NCBI GenBank assembly: GCA_017456885.1 | Contig: JAFTIM010000008.1 | Span: forward strand, 1-37,619 | Direction of reading: 5' to 3' | Length of the DNA stretch: 37,619 nt | From: Paludibacteraceae bacterium | GTDB taxonomy: Bacteria; Bacteroidota; Bacteroidia; Bacteroidales; Paludibacteraceae | Shown here: piece by piece, positions 31,945 through 37,619 of the stretch | Position numbering within the stretch: the stretch's first letter is position 1 | How the letters are laid out: every line of letters begins with the position of its first letter | Position numbers and translations under genes: made by a program | The notes under the pieces: model-generated | The model's database searches: none | The model's input: only the letters and a program-made list of their open reading frames with translations | Told to the model about the DNA's origin: nothing

Positions 31945-31952
31945 TATCTTTG
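31945..31952 (+). promoter_or_regulatory. Promoter -7 element for uvrA
   Basis: TATCTTTG (TAnnTTTG) lies 15 bases upstream of ATG 31968 and inside the in-frame TTG-initiated extension from 31938, so translation starts at 31968. It directly follows the terminator of the preceding operon. Confidence 0.55.
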
Positions 31953-31967
31953 CATGATTTTTTAACA

Positions 31968-34799
31968 ATGCAAAAACAAAACAAAGGAGAACATATCGAG
32001 ATTGTAGGCGCAAGGGTACACAACCTGCAAAACATCAACGTATCCATTCCTCGGAATCGGTTGACAGTTGTTACCGGACTTAGCGGAAGCGGGAAGTCGT
32101 CGCTTGCTTTCGATACGATTTGTGCCGAAGGACAACGTCGGTATATCGAGACGTTTTCATCGTATGCACGCAATTTTCTTGGCAATATGGAGCGTCCCGA
32201 TGTAGATAAAATTGAAGGACTGAGTCCCGTTATTTCCATTGAACAAAAAACGACCAACAAAAATCCCCGTTCCACGGTAGGCACCACAACCGAAATTTAC
32301 GATTTTCTGCGTTTGCTGTTTGCCCGTGTCGGCGAGGCGTATTCCTACGTTACCGGCGAAAAAATGGTGAAATACACCGAAGAAAAAATCGTAAACCTGA
32401 TTTTGGAACATTACGAAGGAAAACAAACTTACATTCTGTCTCCTTTGGTCAAAGGGCGAAAAGGGCACTACAAAGAGTTGTTCGAAAAGGTTTCAAAAAA
32501 AGGATTTCTGAACGTCCGCATCGATGGCGAAATAACGGAAATTGTACGCGGATTGAAACTCGACAGATACAAAACACACGACATCGAATTGGTGATTGAC
32601 AAACTCATTGTAAGAAAATCGGACGAACAACGACTGAAAAAAAGCGTAGCTCTTGCAATGAATCAAGGGAACGGCATTATTATGCTGCTCGAAAAAGGAA
32701 CTGATAAAATACGCTTTTTCAGCAAACACTTGATGTGTCCCACATCGGGCATCTCTTATGCGGAACCTGCTCCGCACAATTTCTCGTTCAATACCCCGAA
32801 AGGTGCCTGCCCCGTATGCAACGGCATTGGCGAAATCAACCAAATAGACATCGACAAGATTGTCCCAAACAAAGATTTGAGCATTGCTCAAGGCGGAATT
32901 GCCGTTCTTGGGAAACAGAAAAACTCCCTTGTTTTTTGGCAAATAGAAGCTATCTGCGAAAAATATGGCGCCTCTATCAAAACTCCCATCAAGCAATTAC
33001 CCGAAGAGGCTTTAAACGAAATTCTGAATGGGACAAGCGACCATATTCACATTAAAAACGAGTCGCTTGGCACTTCAAACTATTATGTCCCTTATTACGG
33101 CATTGTCAAATATATCGAAACCGAACAAGAAAACAGCAGCTCGGCCACCGAACAAAAGTGGGCAAACCAATTTTACAAAACCATTGTATGCCCCGAATGC
33201 CATGGGTGGCGATTGAACAAAGAGGCCTTGCATTTCAAAATTGATGGTAAAAACATTGCACAACTCGCCGAAATGGACATCAGCCAATTGCATCGGTGGT
33301 GTTACGACATCGAGAAAACACTCTCGAAACGCCAACTGCTTATCGCTTCCGAAATTCTGAAAGAGATACGCTCGCGCTTACAGTTTTTACTCGATGTCGG
33401 GTTAGGCTATTTGTCGTTGAACAGAGCCTCGGCTACGCTTTCGGGAGGCGAGAGCCAACGCATTCGTCTGGCTACGCAAATAGGCTCGCAGTTGGTCAAT
33501 GTGCTTTATATACTCGACGAACCGAGCATCGGACTCCACCAACGCGACAACGAAAAACTTATCCATTCGTTGAAAAAACTGCGCGACATGGGCAACTCCG
33601 TCATCGTGGTGGAACACGACAAAGAGATGATGTTACAAGCCGACTACATTGTAGATATCGGTCCCTTGGCAGGCAGGCAAGGCGGAAATGTCGTTTTTTC
33701 GGGAACACCCGCAGAAATGCTGAAAACGCAAACACTCACCGCACAATATCTGAACGGCGTAAAAAAAATTGAAATACCCGCACAACGTCGCAAAGGAAAC
33801 GGTAAATCCATTTTTTTGAAAGGCGCCTGCGGCAACAACCTGAAAAACGTCGATGCAGAGTTCCCCTTGGGCAAACTTATTTGCATAACAGGCGTTTCGG
33901 GCAGCGGCAAGTCGTCGCTTATCAACGGGACACTCTATCCCATCATCAGCCAGCGATTTTATCACTCGCTGCAAGACCCCTTGCCCTACAAAGAGATTGA
34001 AGGCATTGAGCATATCGATAAAATCATTGTGGTTGACCAATCGCCCATAGGACGAACGCCACGCTCCAATCCCGCCACCTATATAGGCATTTTCAGCGAT
34101 ATTCGTAACCTTTTCGTTACATTGCCCGAAGCCAAAATAAGAGGCTACAAGCCCGGACGTTTCTCGTTTAACACCAATGGCGGACGATGCGAAGCATGCC
34201 AAGGAAACGGATACAAAACCATCGACATGAATTTTCTGCCCGATGTGTTTGTTCCCTGTCCTGTCTGTCAAGGAAAACGATACAATCGCGAAACGTTGGA
34301 GGTGCGCTTCAAAGGGAAATCGATTGCCGACGTTCTGGATATGACTTTCAACCAAGCGGTCGATTTTTTTGAAAACATACCTTCGCTTGTAAAAAAACTG
34401 AAAGTAATACAAGACATCGGACTCGGGTACATTAAACTCGGACAAGCCTCGAACACCCTTTCGGGAGGCGAATGCCAACGCATCAAATTAGCATCCGAAC
34501 TATCAAAAAAAGATACGGGGAAAACCCTCTACATTCTCGACGAACCCACCACAGGTTTGCATTTCGAAGATATTCGCATTCTGCTTTCCGTCATCGACAG
34601 ACTCGTCGAAAAAGGGAATACCGTCATTGTCATCGAACATAATCTTGACATAATCAAGGTGGCCGACCACATTATCGAAATGGGCGAAGAAGGCGGTGCC
34701 GGTGGCGGAAAAATCATCTTTGCAGGCACGCCCGAACAGCTTTGCGCTTTTGGCAAAGGTGCCACTGCTCCTTTTCTGAAAACTGAACTCCTCGGATAA
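31968..34799 (+). CDS. uvrA: Excinuclease ABC subunit A
   Basis: The damage-recognition ATPase of nucleotide excision repair has 943 residues from ATG 31968, the family's normal length. The protein has two ABC ATPase modules. The first Walker A is [12 protein letters not shown] near residue 37 and its signature is [20 protein letters not shown], followed by [15 protein letters not shown]. The second Walker A is [13 protein letters not shown] near 641, with signature [19 protein letters not shown] and [17 protein letters not shown]. Zinc modules are seen as CPVCNGIGE and CPECHGW in the first half and CEACQGNGY with [10 protein letters not shown] in the second. The end [17 protein letters not shown] is typical. 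It dimerises and loads UvrB on DNA. uvrB and uvrC are not in the window. Confidence 0.96.
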   Translation: MQKQNKGEHIEIVGARVHNLQNINVSIPRNRLTVVTGLSGSGKSSLAFDTICAEGQRRYIETFSSYARNFLGNMERPDVDKIEGLSPVISIEQKTTNKNPRSTVGTTTEIYDFLRLLFARVGEAYSYVTGEKMVKYTEEKIVNLILEHYEGKQTYILSPLVKGRKGHYKELFEKVSKKGFLNVRIDGEITEIVRGLKLDRYKTHDIELVIDKLIVRKSDEQRLKKSVALAMNQGNGIIMLLEKGTDKIRFFSKHLMCPTSGISYAEPAPHNFSFNTPKGACPVCNGIGEINQIDIDKIVPNKDLSIAQGGIAVLGKQKNSLVFWQIEAICEKYGASIKTPIKQLPEEALNEILNGTSDHIHIKNESLGTSNYYVPYYGIVKYIETEQENSSSATEQKWANQFYKTIVCPECHGWRLNKEALHFKIDGKNIAQLAEMDISQLHRWCYDIEKTLSKRQLLIASEILKEIRSRLQFLLDVGLGYLSLNRASATLSGGESQRIRLATQIGSQLVNVLYILDEPSIGLHQRDNEKLIHSLKKLRDMGNSVIVVEHDKEMMLQADYIVDIGPLAGRQGGNVVFSGTPAEMLKTQTLTAQYLNGVKKIEIPAQRRKGNGKSIFLKGACGNNLKNVDAEFPLGKLICITGVSGSGKSSLINGTLYPIISQRFYHSLQDPLPYKEIEGIEHIDKIIVVDQSPIGRTPRSNPATYIGIFSDIRNLFVTLPEAKIRGYKPGRFSFNTNGGRCEACQGNGYKTIDMNFLPDVFVPCPVCQGKRYNRETLEVRFKGKSIADVLDMTFNQAVDFFENIPSLVKKLKVIQDIGLGYIKLGQASNTLSGGECQRIKLASELSKKDTGKTLYILDEPTTGLHFEDIRILLSVIDRLVEKGNTVIVIEHNLDIIKVADHIIEMGEEGGAGGGKIIFAGTPEQLCAFGKGATAPFLKTELLG

Positions 34800-34837
34800 T
34801 CTGCTTCTCGACTTTTCGTTTTCTGCTCCTTACTGAT

Positions 34838-34881
34838 AAAAAAAGAGAGGAGAACCTCTTTTCTTGAGATTCTCCCCTCTC
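34838..34881 (-). terminator. Terminator of the T9SS cargo gene
   Basis: On the minus strand GAGAGGGGAGAA (34881-34870) pairs with TTCTCCTCTC (34854-34845) with one bulged region, then TTTTTTT follows. No T-run follows in the plus direction, so it serves the minus gene that stops at 34902 rather than uvrA. Confidence 0.7.
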
Positions 34882-34901
34882 CTACTATGAAAAAAACGAT
34901 T

Positions 34902-37619
34902 TTATTTTTTCTCTATCTTAACCGATTGCAGCAAAGTATCGTTTTTCGAACGAATTTGCAAAACATACAATCCCGACTCACCGTTTATCTTCAAATCCAC
35001 AACCTCGCCTGCTGTTACCACTTTCGATTGGTTGGCAATACATTTACCTTCCATATTCATTATCAAGAACGAATACTCACCCTCTTGCGGGAACAGCATC
35101 GAAACGTGTTCTACAAACGGATTCGGATAAACCATCATGTTTTTCGGAGCGGCGGCTTTGTCCAAACCTACCGTCCAATCGGGTATGATAATGTCCACAT
35201 ATTTCTCTTCGGAAGCACCCCACGAGTTTTCCAACTTCAGATATACTCTGAACGGATTTGCCTCGAGTGCATTGCTTACCGTTGCACTACCCGAAGTAGC
35301 ATTGTAGCTGTTTGGCGTGATGGTGCCTTCGCCACCTACACAACGCCATGTGGGAGTGGTTACCACATCGTACGAACCGGGGATGATCGGGCAACCTGCT
35401 GCAGGTTGATCGCCCATAAATTTCTCGTAAAGATCGTCTGCAGTAGCAGTTGGATTATCGTTGATGGCAGGAGTGGTTGAGTAGTAACCGACTGCCTCTG
35501 CCGTACCGTTACCCCAGTTGGGGAATACAACGCGTGCCGTATCGCGGATAGTTTTTTCCACGGTTTCTTCAAACGTCCAATAACCTTTCAAATTGGCAGG
35601 AGCGGAACCCTTGTCGTAACCGCGCATAGCCTCACGTACCTCGTCGGTGGTCAGCACTTTGTCCCAGCATTGAACCTCGTCGATGATACCGTTGAATCCG
35701 GCTTTGTAAACACCACTTGCACCTACATACAAACGGGTAAACATACGATTGAATGCACCCGAATTGGTATTCGAAGAAGATTGGCAACCATAGTCAAACA
35801 CCGAACTATCATACGAATAAGCCACTTGACGACCGTTAATCCACATGGTTTCGTATTTATCGGTGTTCAAAGCAACTGCCAAGTGATACCATACGCCCGG
35901 CTGCAAAGCCTCACCATTGGTCATTCCGGTGCGTGCGTTGTCGTGAGCCGACCATCCGCAAACGTTGAATGAAAGTTCATTTTCGACGCAAGTACCTGAA
36001 GGTGATTTTGCGGCACCCGCCGGACGAATCTGACACCAGAACTCACCCCAGTTGTTTTGAGGCCAGTCGCAGGTATAGTCCGTTTTGTAAAGCAGGTTGA
36101 TACCTTGCGTACTATGAATCAAATCCGTAATCTTGAACCACATACAGTAGGTGTAAGGAGCACGTTTTGCAAATTCGGTTGTCGAAGTGTTTGCAGGGTC
36201 GTTAACGCGAGCTACGAATGCGTAGGGGTCGCCCACACGCAAACCTTTGGATACCGACCCGTCGGCGTCACGGCTGGTGTAAGACACGGTAGCCGTTTCC
36301 AAATTGCCTCCTTTCATCTCACTCTTATCGGAAACAAGCGTGTAAATTTGCGGCATTGCACCTGTTTCTGCCGGAGAGATTTGGATAAGACCCGGCGTTT
36401 TTACTCCGTTTACGGTAACGTCGTACGAACCTACTTCCGACAATCCATCGGCAAATTCCACCAATTTACCGTTTGCCACGGTTGCAACCACCTCGCCTGT
36501 TGCAGAGTTTGCAATTTGCCAACTTGCTTCGGCATGATTCGGATCTTCAAACGCAACATAGAAATCCTCGTTCGGTTTAATCACCGGCTTGCTGATAACG
36601 ATGTTATTCAAAACCGTAATATTGGAAGCGTCCATGTAGTCAGACCAAACGATATCCGATTTGGTTACACCATCGGGAGCTACGGCGCGTACACCTGCAC
36701 GCACTTCCAAAGTGCCGTTCAAGTTGAAAGGCATTTCTACCACATAACCTGCCCAAGTGGTGGTAGTGGTGAGCAATTGCGGCTCGGCTCCATTCTGTTG
36801 TCCCCAGATTTCGAAATACCAAGTGTCCACCTCATCGTTATAAACAGACTTCCAAGCATCAGCCGAAACAGAAGTCGATGCGCTTACTTCGCCGTATTCA
36901 TATACATAGAATTCGAATATTTGTTGCCAGTTATTTGTTGAAGCAGTATGACGTAAGCGAACGTATTGAGCAGTTTTTCCTTCTGCATCTACTGTTATTG
37001 TACCTTGACTTGAGAAAGTGCCTCCAATTTGAGTCCAAGTTGAATTATTAGATGAAATTTCAATAACAGCACCTGCAGGGCAGTCGACTGCATCCATAAC
37101 AATATTTATTTCACTTATCTGTTTTTGAGATCCCAAATTAACTGTAAAGTAATCACCAGCAGAAGGACCTGCACTTGACCAGAATTTAGTAGATTCACTA
37201 CCATCAATAGCATTGCTTTCGTAATAATAAGTCCACCCCTCTCTATAATAACCTATCGAAGAAGATGCTGTTCCGCTAGTTGCAAGGTTTACGCCTGTAT
37301 TTCCATAAATAGGACCACTAGGTTCTTCATCGCTATCATCTACAGGGCAATTCCAAATCACTTTGAAATCGACACCCTTGTGGGTTGTTTTCAGTATTTT
37401 TGTTTTAGCCGCATCGATAACAGGAACTACAGGGTTGTAAGTAACGCCGTTTTTCACCAAAGCAATCTCACCAATCAAAATCTCGGTGCCTGCCGCTATC
37501 TTGTTGAAACGCATACCCAACTGTGCCATTGTGGAGCCCACGATGTTGGTAGGAACAGCCTTTTCGATCACCTGCCATTCGCCTGTGCCGGCTTCCATTG
37601 TTCCCATCGCTTGAGTTAT
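34902..37619 (-). CDS. T9SS-exported surface protein with F5/8C and LamG domains (5' end beyond window)
   Basis: The frame is open to the right edge, so the N-terminus is missing; 905 residues are visible. Starting from the edge there is a jelly-roll-like piece (WQVIEKAVPTNIVGSTMAQL, ILIGEIALVKNGVTYNP). Next is a discoidin (F5/8 type C) carbohydrate-binding domain at about 37300-36900: FWSSAGPSAGDYFTVNLGSQ and TAQYVRLRHTAS. A fibronectin-like strand region follows. A LamG/concanavalin-like domain spans about 36240-35630: YCMWFKITDLI, GVWYHLAVALNTDKYETMWI, FNGIIDEVQCWDKVLTTDEV. At the C-terminus (35155-34905) is a type A T9SS sorting domain: MMVYPNPFVEHVSMLFP, GLYVLQIRS and a basic tail KIEKK. 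The protein should be exported by the type IX system and attached to the cell surface. The edge piece recalls the C-terminal part of GH85 endo-N-acetylglucosaminidases, but the catalytic domain is outside the window. Confidence 0.88.
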   Translation of the reverse strand: MTQAMGTMEAGTGEWQVIEKAVPTNIVGSTMAQLGMRFNKIAAGTEILIGEIALVKNGVTYNPVVPVIDAAKTKILKTTHKGVDFKVIWNCPVDDSDEEPSGPIYGNTGVNLATSGTASSSIGYYREGWTYYYESNAIDGSESTKFWSSAGPSAGDYFTVNLGSQKQISEINIVMDAVDCPAGAVIEISSNNSTWTQIGGTFSSQGTITVDAEGKTAQYVRLRHTASTNNWQQIFEFYVYEYGEVSASTSVSADAWKSVYNDEVDTWYFEIWGQQNGAEPQLLTTTTTWAGYVVEMPFNLNGTLEVRAGVRAVAPDGVTKSDIVWSDYMDASNITVLNNIVISKPVIKPNEDFYVAFEDPNHAEASWQIANSATGEVVATVANGKLVEFADGLSEVGSYDVTVNGVKTPGLIQISPAETGAMPQIYTLVSDKSEMKGGNLETATVSYTSRDADGSVSKGLRVGDPYAFVARVNDPANTSTTEFAKRAPYTYCMWFKITDLIHSTQGINLLYKTDYTCDWPQNNWGEFWCQIRPAGAAKSPSGTCVENELSFNVCGWSAHDNARTGMTNGEALQPGVWYHLAVALNTDKYETMWINGRQVAYSYDSSVFDYGCQSSSNTNSGAFNRMFTRLYVGASGVYKAGFNGIIDEVQCWDKVLTTDEVREAMRGYDKGSAPANLKGYWTFEETVEKTIRDTARVVFPNWGNGTAEAVGYYSTTPAINDNPTATADDLYEKFMGDQPAAGCPIIPGSYDVVTTPTWRCVGGEGTITPNSYNATSGSATVSNALEANPFRVYLKLENSWGASEEKYVDIIIPDWTVGLDKAAAPKNMMVYPNPFVEHVSMLFPQEGEYSFLIMNMEGKCIANQSKVVTAGEVVDLKINGESGLYVLQIRSKNDTLLQSVKIEKK

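Noticed and set aside
33633-34478. 281-codon minus-strand frame inside uvrA
   Set aside because: It lies entirely opposite conserved UvrA motifs and has no promoter or recognisable domain.
36057-36941. 294-codon plus-strand frame opposite the T9SS cargo gene
   Set aside because: Antisense of the LamG and fibronectin-like region; no start signals and no domain.
1-37619. Search for CRISPR arrays, tRNA/rRNA genes, insertion sequences, prophage or toxin-antitoxin genes
   Set aside because: No spaced direct repeats, cloverleaf patterns, transposase or integrase motifs were noticed by reading; a tool-based scan was not possible.

Overview
The window reads as a chromosomal segment of a Bacteroidetes, most likely a member of the Bacteroidales. 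The evidence is: many promoters of the Bacteroidetes type (a -7 element TAnnTTTG, sometimes with TTTG 17-20 bases upstream); no conspicuous Shine-Dalgarno sequences; AT-rich non-coding DNA; many lipoproteins and outer-membrane barrels; an RprX/RprY-type two-component pair; WbqC, DUF3575 and DUF3078 proteins; and a surface protein with a type IX secretion (T9SS) C-terminal sorting domain. The sorting domain argues against a typical Bacteroides and for a T9SS-bearing relative, but the genus cannot be fixed from the sequence. No tRNA, rRNA, CRISPR array, transposase or phage gene was seen, and no gene-free stretch exceeds about 300 bases.

Layout. 1-2000: the N-terminal part of a lipoprotein cut by the window edge, a divergent TetR regulator with a candidate operator palindrome, and a long-chain polyprenyl diphosphate synthase. 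2000-3900 (minus): a three-gene envelope operon of a secreted thioredoxin, a small lipoprotein with 20 cysteines and a coiled-coil lipoprotein, ending in a clear terminator. 4000-10082 (plus): a seven-gene run, upp, WbqC-like, ilvE, DUF3575 barrel, aroB, dapB, lepB. 10092-16021 (minus): NUDIX hydrolase, a 1011-residue TPR protein, an outer-membrane barrel and a short TatD-like hydrolase. 16126-18174: a CPA2 cation/proton antiporter. 18181-20907 (minus): two translationally coupled rhomboid proteases and an EEP-family phosphatase/nuclease, divergent from the HU gene at 21074.

21400-24361 (minus): an MsbA-type ABC exporter with its own terminator, then a strongly structured non-coding segment (about 22260-22450) with its own promoter and a U-tail, then a secreted protein of unknown function. 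24489-31875: DNA polymerase I, a convergent orphan periplasmic-binding lipoprotein, a divergent DUF3078 protein sharing a compact two-way promoter, and the histidine kinase/response regulator pair. 31968-34799: uvrA. The right edge holds the 3' part of a large T9SS cargo protein.

Most of the window is core housekeeping and envelope biology. The two items that most deserve a second look are the long imperfect hairpin at 22260-22450, which has the size and layout of a 6S-type RNA, and the thioredoxin/Cys-rich lipoprotein operon at 2033-3853, a possible envelope redox or metal-handling module. Promoter positions also correct several gene starts (polA, uvrA, the first rhomboid, NUDIX, HU).
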